Of a DNA stretch of 64,000 nt, positions 47,029-56,775 are shown one piece after another (positions within the stretch are counted from its first letter, which is position 1; each line of letters starts with the position of its first letter). The notes beneath the pieces were generated by a model. The model saw only the letters and a program-made list of their open reading frames with translations. It had not been told where the DNA came from and made no database searches. Source of the DNA: Alphaproteobacteria bacterium (GTDB taxonomy: Bacteria; Pseudomonadota; Alphaproteobacteria; Sphingomonadales; Kordiimonadaceae); assembly GCA_006226495.1 (NCBI GenBank), contig SBGU01000035.1, positions 1 to 64,000 of the forward strand. Reading direction: 5' to 3'. The position numbers and the translations under genes are program-made.

Positions 47029-47973
47029 TTGGCACACGGCACACACGACTATGTCGACGACCCGCGCAACCGGGACATCCTGATCAATATAAACGGCCTT
47101 TTGCATAAACGCGAGGACGCCAAGGTGTCGGTGTTCGACAGCGGTTACATCCTGGGCGACGGCGTGTGGGAGGGCTTGCGCCTGCATGACGGCGTGGTCG
47201 TGTTCCTGGACCGGCACCTGAGGCGGCTGTATGAAGGCGCGCGCGCCATCGATATGGACATGGAACTCAGCCCGTCCGAGCTGAAGGGCCGCATCTACGA
47301 AACCCTCGACGCCCAGGGCATGACCGACGGTGTGCATATCCGCCTGATGGTCACGCGCGGCATCAAGGCCACGCCCTACCAGGACCCGCGCATCACCATC
47401 ACACCGCCGACGATCGTTATCATCCCCGAATACAAGGCGCCCCTGAAGGCGACGACCGACAAGGGCATTCGCCTGCATACCGCCCATGTGCGCCGCGGTT
47501 ACCCCGATGTGCAGGACCCGAAGCTGAACAGCCATTCGAAGCTGAACTGCATCACCGCCTGCATCCAGGCCGCCAAGGCCGGGGCGGACGAGGCCCTGAT
47601 GCTGGACCCGCACGGTTTTGTCGCCACCTGCAATTCGACCCATTTTTTCATTGTGCGCCGGGGTGAGGTCTGGACCTCGTCCGGCAACTACTGCCTCGAC
47701 GGCATCACCCGCCGCAACGTGATCGAGGTGGCGCAGGAAGCGGGCATCCCTGTTCATGAGCGCGATTTCAGCCTGTCCGATGTCTACGGCGCCGAAGAAG
47801 CGTTTGTCACCGGCACCTTTGCCGGGCTGGTGCCGGTCCGGGAAGTGGATGGCCGGGTGCTGGGCGACGTGATGGCTGCGGGCGAACCGGCATTGCCCGG
47901 CCCGATGGTCACACGCCTGCGCGAGCTTTACCGTGCGCGTATTGCGGCCGAAGTCGCAAAAGGCCGCGGCTGA
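47029..47973 (+). CDS. Class IV aminotransferase
   Basis: A 314-residue PLP enzyme of the branched-chain/D-amino-acid aminotransferase fold. Conserved parts are VSVFDSGYILGDGVWEGLRL, the PLP-binding Lys in LNSHSKLNCITACIQAAKAG, EALMLDPHGFVATCNSTHFF and GITRRNVIEVAQEAG. The exact substrate is uncertain. The best start is an unusual TTG at 47029, after CAGGGGAAAAGCC: the first in-frame ATG lies well inside the fold, beyond the conserved LGDGVWEGLR segment. Its stop overlaps the next gene's ATG (TGATG). Confidence 0.88.
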   Translation: MAHGTHDYVDDPRNRDILININGLLHKREDAKVSVFDSGYILGDGVWEGLRLHDGVVVFLDRHLRRLYEGARAIDMDMELSPSELKGRIYETLDAQGMTDGVHIRLMVTRGIKATPYQDPRITITPPTIVIIPEYKAPLKATTDKGIRLHTAHVRRGYPDVQDPKLNSHSKLNCITACIQAAKAGADEALMLDPHGFVATCNSTHFFIVRRGEVWTSSGNYCLDGITRRNVIEVAQEAGIPVHERDFSLSDVYGAEEAFVTGTFAGLVPVREVDGRVLGDVMAAGEPALPGPMVTRLRELYRARIAAEVAKGRG

Positions 47974-48719
47974 TGACCGCCGGCGCAGACGGCGTCACCC
48001 GCATCGCCATGTGGTCGGGGCCCCGGAATATCTCGACCGCCATGATGCGCAGTTTCGAAAACCGCGCAGACACCGTGGTGGTGGATGAACCTTTTTATGC
48101 CTGTTACCTGAAGGCGACCGGCATCGACCATCCGGGCCGCGACCTTGTGCTGGCGTCCCAGCCGACCGATTGGCGGCTGGTGGCCGACAGCCTGCATGCG
48201 CCGCTGGATGGCGGCAAGACGGTTTTCTATCAGAAACACATGAGCCATCACCTGTTGCCCGACATGGGGCGGGACTGGATGGCGGGCCTCAGCCATGCCT
48301 TCCTGATTCGGCATCCGGCGCGCATGCTGGCAAGTTATGTGCGCACCCGCGCGGAAGTCAGCCTTGCCGACCTTGGGCTTGTGGAATTGTCGGAATTGTT
48401 TGACCGTGAAGCCGACCGGCTGGGCAAGGCGCCGCCGGTGGTGGACAGTGCCGCCGTGCTTGAAGACCCTGAGACCATGCTGACGCGCCTGTGCGCAGCG
48501 CTCGAAATTCCGTTTGATGCGGCCATGCTGGCCTGGCCCGCCGGCAAACGCGACAGCGACGGCGTGTGGGCGCCCTGGTGGTACAAAAGTGTCGAAGCCT
48601 CAACCGGATTTGCCGCCCCCGGCCCGACCGGCATGCCGGTCCTGGATGCGAAGTTGCAGCGCATCGCCGACGCGGCCATGCCGCATTATGAAAAACTGGC
48701 GCGCCACGCGCTTGGCTGA
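47973..48719 (+). CDS. P-loop sulfotransferase-like protein
   Basis: A 248-residue protein with a nucleotide-binding-type N-terminus IAMWSGPRNISTAMMRSF, a DEPFYACYLKATG segment, and LIRHPARMLASYVRTRAEVS, which resembles the 3'-phosphate loop of sulfotransferases. Proteins of this type are often annotated near class IV aminotransferases. Its translational coupling (TGATG) with one here suggests a common pathway. Whether it uses PAPS is unproven. Confidence 0.78.
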   Translation: MTAGADGVTRIAMWSGPRNISTAMMRSFENRADTVVVDEPFYACYLKATGIDHPGRDLVLASQPTDWRLVADSLHAPLDGGKTVFYQKHMSHHLLPDMGRDWMAGLSHAFLIRHPARMLASYVRTRAEVSLADLGLVELSELFDREADRLGKAPPVVDSAAVLEDPETMLTRLCAALEIPFDAAMLAWPAGKRDSDGVWAPWWYKSVEASTGFAAPGPTGMPVLDAKLQRIADAAMPHYEKLARHALG

Positions 48720-48730
48720 GCGTGGCCGGG

Positions 48731-50296
<1,566 letters not shown>

Positions 50297-50502
50297 CGTG
50301 GTTTCCTGATTTTGCCCAGGTCCTATCTGAGGGGCAAAACCTTAATTATCGGTAATCCACCATGCTAAAAAAGGTCGTTGCGGGTCGAAAAGTCGCGATT
50401 TCCGGCCTGTTTGCTGCGCGAACACGGTCGGGGAAGCACAGGTGCACCCCCGCATTGATCAGCCGGCCCCCCTATGCTACAAGGCCTGCGGCTCTGGCAC
50501 AT

Positions 50503-50579
50503 GGTCCCGTAGCTCAGCTGGATAGAGCATCAGATTCCTAATCTGAGGGCCACTGGTTCGAATCCAGTCGGGATCACCA
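50503..50579 (+). tRNA. tRNA-Arg (anticodon CCU)
   Basis: A full cloverleaf: acceptor GGTCCCG paired with CGGGATC (one G-T), D arm GCTC...GAGC, anticodon stem TCAGA/TCTGA with loop TTCCTAA (anticodon CCT), variable GGGCC, and T arm ACTGG TTCGAAT CCAGT. The 3' CCA is encoded (50577-50579). Reads AGG. It lies 49 bp from the stop codon of the convergent AlkB-like gene, forming one boundary of the unusual cluster. Confidence 0.97.
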
Positions 50580-50627
50580 GAGCCGCCTTCATACAATTGT
50601 CAGGCAAGGACCGGACGAAACGCTACC

Positions 50628-51215
50628 TCACACCGGTGCGTTGGGGTCGGCGAGGCGGTAGGTGAGGCTGTAGCGGTCGCCGTCCACGGTCTTTACCATA
50701 TGCTGGCAATGATTGCGGCTGGTGCCGGCCAGCACATAGGCCGAGCCGGGCTCGAGCTCGACGGCAAATTCCGCCTCTTCGGTGCCGGTCCTGCGCAGTT
50801 GCATGGTTGCGGGCACACCCAGACTGATGCCGACGATGATTTCGCCAAAACGTTTGCCGTCCGTATGCCAGTTCACGCCGGTTCCCTTCGGATAATGCAT
50901 GAACACACACTGGTTGAAGGGCCAGTAGGAGGGCACCACCTTCGGCGCGGCACTGACCAGCAGGTTCCGCAGCACATCCGGGATCGGCGGCGCGTCGTCG
51001 CGCGGGGCGCCGGTGATATGATAGGCGACGCCAAACTGCCTGTAGCCGCGCACCAGGACCTGGCCAGGCCCCTTATAGCCGCGCGCCCGGGCGTTGTCGC
51101 CATATTGCTGGTGTTCAAGCTCGACGGTTTTCAGGAAATCGACGGCAACCTGTTGTTCTTCTGCGCTCAAAACACCGGGCACATACAGAAAGCCCTTATA
51201 TTCTTGTCGGGTCAT
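50628..51215 (-). CDS. AlkB-like 2-oxoglutarate/Fe(II) dioxygenase
   Basis: A 195-residue protein of the AlkB-like dioxygenase group. The metal triad is visible: HTD in GVNWHTDGKRFGEIIVGISL and the distal His in RNHCQHMVKTVDGDRYSLTYR, whose Arg residues would bind 2-oxoglutarate. No N-terminal DNA-binding extension is seen. It could demethylate nucleic acid or protein, or hydroxylate a small molecule. It ends the eight-gene run, 18 bp after the GNAT gene, and the context argues for a pathway role; either option remains open. Confidence 0.85.
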   Translation of the reverse strand: MTRQEYKGFLYVPGVLSAEEQQVAVDFLKTVELEHQQYGDNARARGYKGPGQVLVRGYRQFGVAYHITGAPRDDAPPIPDVLRNLLVSAAPKVVPSYWPFNQCVFMHYPKGTGVNWHTDGKRFGEIIVGISLGVPATMQLRRTGTEEAEFAVELEPGSAYVLAGTSRNHCQHMVKTVDGDRYSLTYRLADPNAPV

Positions 51216-51233
51216 AAAGGGTCCTGATATTGA

Positions 51234-51878
51234 TTAGGGCTGTGGGGCCGCAGCCGGTGCCGGCTGGCGCGCCGACGCATGGGGTTCCAGCATCGGCTTC
51301 AGGCGCGCACCCAGCTCGCCGGATGTGACCTTGCCGCAAACCTCGGCATAACCGCCCCTGAGGTCGCCGTCACACACCAGCGCCATGGGCATGCATTCGC
51401 GGTGCGTGCGCGGGTGGATGACCGGGTCGCCCTTGAAGGGGCGGTAACCCAGCCGCTTGTAATAGTTCACGAGCTGCAGCCGCACGACGATCATGTCGGC
51501 CCGGATGCCGGCCGCCACCTCGTGCTCCCACACCTTGCGGGTGAAGGCAAGGGTGCGGGCAAAACCTGCTTTCGACAGGAACACCGACGCCGTGGCCATG
51601 TGCGGCCGGTCCTCGGGGCGCGGTTTGTAGGGCATGACACTTTCGATATCGAGCGGCGTTTCATGCCAGCGGGCGATGCGCACGGTGAAGAGGGGCTGGC
51701 CTTCCTGCATCACATAATAATGCCGGGCATGGCGGTCGATCTCTTCCTCGAGCACATCATAATTGAAGCTGGCGCGCAGCTCGCGGATCAGCTCGAACTG
51801 CGGTCCGGTGCCAAAGAAATGTTCCAGGGTAAAACTGCTTTTTTCCGTCGGTTCCGTAAGCTGTTCGATGATGGACAT
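51234..51878 (-). CDS. GNAT acyltransferase, FeeM/autoinducer-synthase-like
   Basis: A 214-residue protein with similarity to N-acyl amino acid synthases (FeeM type) and, more distantly, to LuxI-like AHL synthases. Visible parts are ELIRELRASFNYDVLEEEID with an Arg/acid pattern, HYYVMQEGQPLFTVRIARWH, and the C-terminal VNYYKRLGYRPFKGDPVIHP ending in PMAL. A Pro/Ala-rich tail follows. Such enzymes join an acyl chain from acyl-ACP to an amine. It starts 12 bp after the B12 radical SAM gene. The assignment to FeeM type is moderate; GNAT fold is more certain. Confidence 0.72.
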   Translation of the reverse strand: MSIIEQLTEPTEKSSFTLEHFFGTGPQFELIRELRASFNYDVLEEEIDRHARHYYVMQEGQPLFTVRIARWHETPLDIESVMPYKPRPEDRPHMATASVFLSKAGFARTLAFTRKVWEHEVAAGIRADMIVVRLQLVNYYKRLGYRPFKGDPVIHPRTHRECMPMALVCDGDLRGGYAEVCGKVTSGELGARLKPMLEPHASARQPAPAAAPQP

Positions 51879-51890
51879 GATGGTGCCCTG

Positions 51891-53963
51891 TTATGCCGAC
51901 CTGCTGTCCAGGCCCTTGGTGAAACGATCGATACTGCTGCTGCCATACAGGCTTTTGAAATAACCACGCTCCACACGTTCATAGTGTTTGCCGACAATGC
52001 GGCGCGTGAAATTCTCAAGCGCGTCTTCTTCCGAATTTGAGCTTTCGATCCAGTCCAGCCGGAACTGGGAACGGCTGCCCGAAACCTGGTGCCGCAGCAT
52101 GACATCGATCTTGCTGGACTTGGGTTCGGCCCGGTCCTCGTTTTCGTCGAGGAAATAATGTTCCCAGTCGTAATCGGTCTGCACCCGGCGGCCGATACGA
52201 CGGTCGTAGCTCGGGTCGACGATCATGTTTTCGGCATATTTGAGGATGCTTTGAAGTTCGTCCCAGGTGCCATATTCGGCCATCAGCACACGCGCGAGCG
52301 CCTCGTAGAATTCCCTGACGCCGTTCGCGAACTTGAAGTGGAAATATTCCTCGACATTCACATAATAATCGAAGTGCGGCATGTCCTCGATCGGCAGGGC
52401 TTCGACCATGTCGGTGCCTTCGTCCGAAATGAAGTCGGCGATATGGCTGTAACAGCGGTCATAGACCGTGTTCCAGTATTCGTCCCCGGGCTTGAACATC
52501 TTCTCGATCAGAAGATTATAGAAGTCCTTGTAGGCGATACCTTTGCTCCGGCGCAGGTAGCGCGACACCAGTTGGGTGAAGCCGTTATTGTGCAGGGCGA
52601 TGATCAGGCGGCCATGCACATACATGTCGACAAAATCCTGCCGGTTATAGCTGTTGGTCGCCACGATGATGGTGGAATAGTCATGCACCGCCAGGTTGGG
52701 GTCGCGCTTGTTCACGGCACCGATGCGGGTGACGGTTTCCACCTGCCACTGTTTCTGGAACGACGGCTGCGCCGCCGGCGAATTGGGGATCACATCGAAC
52801 GGATAGGCGACATATTCATCATGCACGCCCATTTCCATCAATCCGGTCAGGGAACCGAGGAACCGTTCCGGTGAATCGTTGGGCGCACCGAAGATAAGCT
52901 GCGCCACACACGGGATCTTGGTTTCCTTGATCTCGTTGATCACGCTCATCAGGCGGTGGCGCGACACGGGCGCCCGGTTCATGGTCTTCAAGACTTCGTC
53001 GTTCAGGTGCTGAACCGACAGCACATGGTTGTTCACCAGGCCGGCGCGGAAGGCGCGCTCGTTCATGCTCACCACCCGGTCCACATTCATCTTGGCATTG
53101 TTCCAGATGAAGACGTTGGGATAGCCATATTTATGCTTGGCGTCGATCAGGGCATCGAGGATTTCCTCGTCGCGCTTGTCGATGCCGAAGTTGGCGACCG
53201 TGATGAAACAGACCTGGATGCCGTTTTTCGAAATCCACTGGACCTCTTTTTTCACGCGCTCGAGCGGGATGTTGCGGATCGACGAGCCGGTGTTCGAGCC
53301 CCAGTCGCAGAAAACACAGGCATAGGGACAGCCGCGGTCAATCTCCCACGGGATACCGATGAAACGCTGCGGGTCGGCGGCCTTCAACTCGGCAATCATG
53401 TTTTCGAAAAACGCGGCATGTTTCAGCCAGGGCGATTCTTCGTCGAAGGTTTGCGGCAGGCTGGGTTTTTCGGTCATGCGGTGCTTGCCGTCGTCATCGC
53501 CTTCGCGGGGCGGCAGCACAAGACCGGGCACGGCGTCCAGGTCGACCTTGCCGTCGACCACCTGTTCCAGGATCATCTTGAACGGGATTTCGCCGTCCTT
53601 CAGCACGATGGCATCCAGGTACGGATGCTCGGCGAAAATGTCGGTATTCTTGTAATCCAGGTGCGGGCCGCCGGCGACGATCACGCAGTTCGGATATTTT
53701 TCCCGGATATATTCGGCCAGCACCATGTTGGTATGGGCATTCCAACTGTAGCAGCTCAGGCCCAGCACATGGATTTCCTGCCCGCCATAGGGCGCCAGCA
53801 GCTTCTCCGGCACGTCCTTGCCGATGATGGGGTCAAGCCAGTTGATCTCGGCGCGCAGGGTGTCCGACTTGTCGGCAAACGTTTTCAGGTTCGCCCAGAT
53901 GGTCGGCAGGTAGATCACGTAACGCGGGTTGTTGGCCGGAACGGAAATCAGGACATTTTTCAT
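51891..53963 (-). CDS. B12-binding-domain radical SAM protein
   Basis: A 690-residue protein with an N-terminal cobalamin-binding-type Rossmann domain (residues 1-135: IHVLGLSCYSWNAHTNMVLA, VIVAGGPHLDYKN, AIVLKDGEIPF). A radical SAM domain follows, with CX3CX2C at Cys212, Cys216 and Cys219 (RGCPYACVFCDWG). The classic DXHXXG B12 motif is absent, as in other class B radical SAM enzymes. A C-terminal extension of over 200 residues (from about 450) has no recognised domain. Likely a methyltransferase or C-C bond-forming enzyme. It precedes the GNAT gene and follows the RlmN-like gene by 20 bp. Confidence 0.9.
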   Translation of the reverse strand: MKNVLISVPANNPRYVIYLPTIWANLKTFADKSDTLRAEINWLDPIIGKDVPEKLLAPYGGQEIHVLGLSCYSWNAHTNMVLAEYIREKYPNCVIVAGGPHLDYKNTDIFAEHPYLDAIVLKDGEIPFKMILEQVVDGKVDLDAVPGLVLPPREGDDDGKHRMTEKPSLPQTFDEESPWLKHAAFFENMIAELKAADPQRFIGIPWEIDRGCPYACVFCDWGSNTGSSIRNIPLERVKKEVQWISKNGIQVCFITVANFGIDKRDEEILDALIDAKHKYGYPNVFIWNNAKMNVDRVVSMNERAFRAGLVNNHVLSVQHLNDEVLKTMNRAPVSRHRLMSVINEIKETKIPCVAQLIFGAPNDSPERFLGSLTGLMEMGVHDEYVAYPFDVIPNSPAAQPSFQKQWQVETVTRIGAVNKRDPNLAVHDYSTIIVATNSYNRQDFVDMYVHGRLIIALHNNGFTQLVSRYLRRSKGIAYKDFYNLLIEKMFKPGDEYWNTVYDRCYSHIADFISDEGTDMVEALPIEDMPHFDYYVNVEEYFHFKFANGVREFYEALARVLMAEYGTWDELQSILKYAENMIVDPSYDRRIGRRVQTDYDWEHYFLDENEDRAEPKSSKIDVMLRHQVSGSRSQFRLDWIESSNSEEDALENFTRRIVGKHYERVERGYFKSLYGSSSIDRFTKGLDSRSA

Positions 53964-53983
53964 AATCGCCTCCTGCTCCTCCC

Positions 53984-54883
53984 TCAGGCCGTTTCTTTGC
54001 GGGCATGGCGCATTTCGCGGACACGCGACCGCAACTGGCCGCAGCCGGCATCCAGTTCGACACCCATGCTGTAATCGATCGAGACATCGAAACCTTCACC
54101 CTTGAGGCCGGCTTCGAAGGTCTTGAAGCGTTCAAGCGGCGACGAGGTCAGTTCGGTCTCGTCGATGGTGTTCCACTGTTTCAGTTTCACCCGGTACAGG
54201 GACGGGTCCAGAAGCCCGATCAGGCGCTCAAGATCGGCATCGCTGTCGTTCACGCCGTCGAACATCAGATAGTTCATGATGATCGGCATGTCGGTGCTTT
54301 CGCGCAGGTCGCGTGCGGTCGCCAACAGGTCCTCGATCGGGTATTTTTTATTGATCGGGATCAGCCGGGTGCGGGTGTCATTGTCGGTGGCATGCAGGGA
54401 AATGCTGAGGATCGAGAAGGGCGATTCCTTCAGTTTCTCAAAGGCCGGCAGGATGCCCGATGTGGTGACGGTCACATGTTCGACCATCTCGTCCTCAAGC
54501 ATCGTGTAGGCAGCTTCCTTCAAGGCATCGATGTTCAGGAGCGGTTCGCCCATGCCGGCCACAATGGCGGTATCCAGCTTTTTGAAGCCGGGGTCGGCGG
54601 CGCGCCGGTCGTCATTGACGGCGGCAATCTGGCGCACGATCTCGCCGGCGCTCAGGTTGCCGAGAACCTTCTGTTTGCCGGTTTCGCAGAAGACGCAGCC
54701 AACCGTGCAGCCGATCTGGGTCGAGATGCAGGCGGCGGGTTTGCCATTGATGGTGAAATAGACGCTTTCGACGCTTTTCACCTCGTCGGGCATGCCCCAG
54801 AGGAATTTCACACTGCCGTCCTGCCCGAACGACTTGTTCAGAAGCACCATGTTGGAAGCCTGGGGAGCAACGTTGATATTCAT
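53984..54883 (-). CDS. RlmN/Cfr-like radical SAM enzyme lacking the N-terminal accessory domain
   Basis: A 299-residue protein of the class A radical SAM methyltransferase type. The 4Fe-4S cysteines are Cys59, Cys63 and Cys66 (IGCTVGCVFCETG). The two special catalytic cysteines of RlmN are both kept: Cys52 (ACISTQIGC) and Cys281 (ELDAGCGQL), the latter being the one methylated in RlmN. The protein is about 85 residues shorter than E. coli RlmN, mainly at the N-terminus, where the HhH-like RNA-binding domain would be. It overlaps the upstream gene by four bases. An RNA or non-RNA substrate is possible; context favours a pathway enzyme. Confidence 0.88.
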   Translation of the reverse strand: MNINVAPQASNMVLLNKSFGQDGSVKFLWGMPDEVKSVESVYFTINGKPAACISTQIGCTVGCVFCETGKQKVLGNLSAGEIVRQIAAVNDDRRAADPGFKKLDTAIVAGMGEPLLNIDALKEAAYTMLEDEMVEHVTVTTSGILPAFEKLKESPFSILSISLHATDNDTRTRLIPINKKYPIEDLLATARDLRESTDMPIIMNYLMFDGVNDSDADLERLIGLLDPSLYRVKLKQWNTIDETELTSSPLERFKTFEAGLKGEGFDVSIDYSMGVELDAGCGQLRSRVREMRHARKETA

Positions 54884-55902
54884 GCGACGGGTGTCCTCTC
54901 AATGCCAATACCGCACTGCTTGGGTTTCTGGTGCGGGACGCCACTCATGACGTCGTTTCGGGTTGGAACCGGGTCGAAAAACAGACTTTGGATAAAGTCC
55001 GGGTCGTTGCCCGAGAAGAAGGGGCTTTGCAGCCCGCGATAGGAAAACGGCACCGACGTGGTGGTCGGGATGCGCAGTTTGTCTTCATACAGCCGGCCGC
55101 ACCAGACATCGGTGCTGTCCTGCAGCTTGGCCATTTCCGTGGTGTCGAGCGAATCGATGATGCGCGCCCCTTCATTGACCCTGAGCGAGTTTTCGGCGGC
55201 CAGGAAATCGTTGGTGGCGAGGAATTCGACAATGGCGTCCTGGCGTGTGTTCAGCGCCGGGTTCTTGAAGCGGGTGGTGATGACGAGCGCAATCACGAAG
55301 CCGCCCTTTTCGCGGAAGGCATGCATGAATTCGAACCGGTGCTTGAGGTAAGCATCGGTGTCAAACGCGCTCATCGACAGGCGAATTTCGGCGCCCACGT
55401 CGATCAGCCGCTGCATCTGGGCGTCGGTCGGCACATTGAAGCATTTGGAGATGAAGATCATGATGCGCCCGGACGCATGGGTCAGGGTCGCAAGGTCGAT
55501 CGCCTTGTCCCAGTCCCAGGACGGGTCGCTGTTCCAGCCGTTGCGCACATAACCCTGTTCCTGGGGCAGCGCCGCAAAATCGGCATTCAGCACGGCTTCG
55601 TCGAAGATGTTGGGTACACGCTTGCCGAAGTCGTACCCGGCCTTGTAGGAGGCGATGGCGGCAAAACAGGTGCCATAACAGGCCAGTTCCGCCGGCAGGC
55701 AGCCGGTCATCACATCGGTGCTCAGGGTGTCGAACGGCAGGCCGCCCGCCTTGCCGACCCGCATCTGCAACGGATCGGGCACAGCCAGCGCCTTCTGGGC
55801 GAAGCAGCTATTGCTGAACTTCACGTCCTGGCGGGATGCCTTGACGGTGGTCTTGTCCGATTTCAGGACGTCAAATATGTCCCTGGACTGTTTGATACTC
55901 AT
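54880..55902 (-). CDS. Possible non-canonical radical SAM-like protein (CX6CX3C)
   Basis: A 340-residue protein I do not recognise. It contains a cysteine cluster Cys68-X6-Cys75-X3-Cys79 (GCLPAELACYGTCF), which is not the usual CX3CX2C. A following part resembles a radical SAM TIM barrel in order and pattern: RNGWNSDPSWDWDKAIDLA, RIMIFISKCFNVPTDAQMQ, IRLSMSAFDTDAYLKHRFEF and a C-terminal FSYRGLQSPFFSGND. The ATG at 55902 is preferred over an in-frame 55956. It overlaps the dioxygenase gene by 32 bases and the RlmN-like gene by four, implying coupled translation. Radical SAM chemistry is inference. Confidence 0.65.
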   Translation of the reverse strand: MSIKQSRDIFDVLKSDKTTVKASRQDVKFSNSCFAQKALAVPDPLQMRVGKAGGLPFDTLSTDVMTGCLPAELACYGTCFAAIASYKAGYDFGKRVPNIFDEAVLNADFAALPQEQGYVRNGWNSDPSWDWDKAIDLATLTHASGRIMIFISKCFNVPTDAQMQRLIDVGAEIRLSMSAFDTDAYLKHRFEFMHAFREKGGFVIALVITTRFKNPALNTRQDAIVEFLATNDFLAAENSLRVNEGARIIDSLDTTEMAKLQDSTDVWCGRLYEDKLRIPTTTSVPFSYRGLQSPFFSGNDPDFIQSLFFDPVPTRNDVMSGVPHQKPKQCGIGIERTPVA

Positions 55903-56752
55903 CTCGCCCCCGTTCACCATCGAGTTGTCTGACAATAAAGCCGTCCGGTACTGCAAACATCTGTGCGTCGGCGTAGATTTTGGTGGCCTTCAGAAGCCTG
56001 GGCCCCTCGAACGCCTCGCGCCGGTGAATGACCTGGCTGTTGTCATAGAGGATGTAATCCCCCGACTGCCATTCATGGGCGTAGATATTGGTCGGCTTCA
56101 ACACAGCCGCCATGAAATCCTTCTTGAGACGGGCGCTTTCGGCGTCCTCGATCTCCATGTATCTGACCAGGTTTTCGCTGACATAGACATAGTCGCGCCC
56201 GGTCACCGGGTTGGTCAGGATCGCCGGGTGCGCTACTTCCACTTTGGGCACGTTGTCGTGCGTGGTGGCGGGTACGCGGGTCGACCAGGTGCCGCGCACC
56301 TTTTCGATATCCGTCTGGGGCACATTCAGCGACGACACCGCAGTACTGGCAAAACTGGTTTGGCCGCCGATCGGGCTGGGCAGCACACAATAGATGGACG
56401 CCAGGATCGCCGGATTTTCGCGGAATTCCTGGTCGGAATGCCAATAGTCGGTGTCGCGCCCCGGGAAGCCCATGAAACCGCCGTCCTCGTAGCGCAGGTT
56501 ACTGAGGTACACGACTTCCTTGATGTTGCGGCCATGGGAAATGCGCCGGGCCGACGGCTCCAACTGGCCGTTGCCGACCACGCGGCCGACAGCAACCAGA
56601 TCATCGTCGGTCAGGATCTGTTCGCGAAACAGCAACAGGCCCTTCTCGGCAAGCAGGGTCCGAACACGGTCGGTCAGCTCGCCCTGGATATCCTTGAGCC
56701 TGACCCCGGAGACGACGGCCCCGAAGTTTTCATGCAGATCTGATACAAACAC
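55871..56752 (-). CDS. TauD/TfdA-type 2-oxoglutarate dioxygenase
   Basis: A 293-residue Fe(II)/2-oxoglutarate dioxygenase. The HXD of the metal site is in DYWHSDQEFRENPAILASIY, the distal His in DNSQVIHRREAFEGPRLL, and an Arg for 2-oxoglutarate follows. The opening FVSDLHENFGAVVSGVRLKD is the family start. I chose the GTG at 56752 over an in-frame start at 56842: GGGGGAAAGC lies just before it, and the upstream residues overlap a separate small membrane ORF. The substrate is unknown; relatives act on taurine, herbicides, sulfates and secondary metabolites. Confidence 0.88.
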   Translation of the reverse strand: MFVSDLHENFGAVVSGVRLKDIQGELTDRVRTLLAEKGLLLFREQILTDDDLVAVGRVVGNGQLEPSARRISHGRNIKEVVYLSNLRYEDGGFMGFPGRDTDYWHSDQEFRENPAILASIYCVLPSPIGGQTSFASTAVSSLNVPQTDIEKVRGTWSTRVPATTHDNVPKVEVAHPAILTNPVTGRDYVYVSENLVRYMEIEDAESARLKKDFMAAVLKPTNIYAHEWQSGDYILYDNSQVIHRREAFEGPRLLKATKIYADAQMFAVPDGFIVRQLDGERGRDEYQTVQGHI

Positions 56753-56775
56753 GCTTTCCCCCCGAAAGTCGTTGT

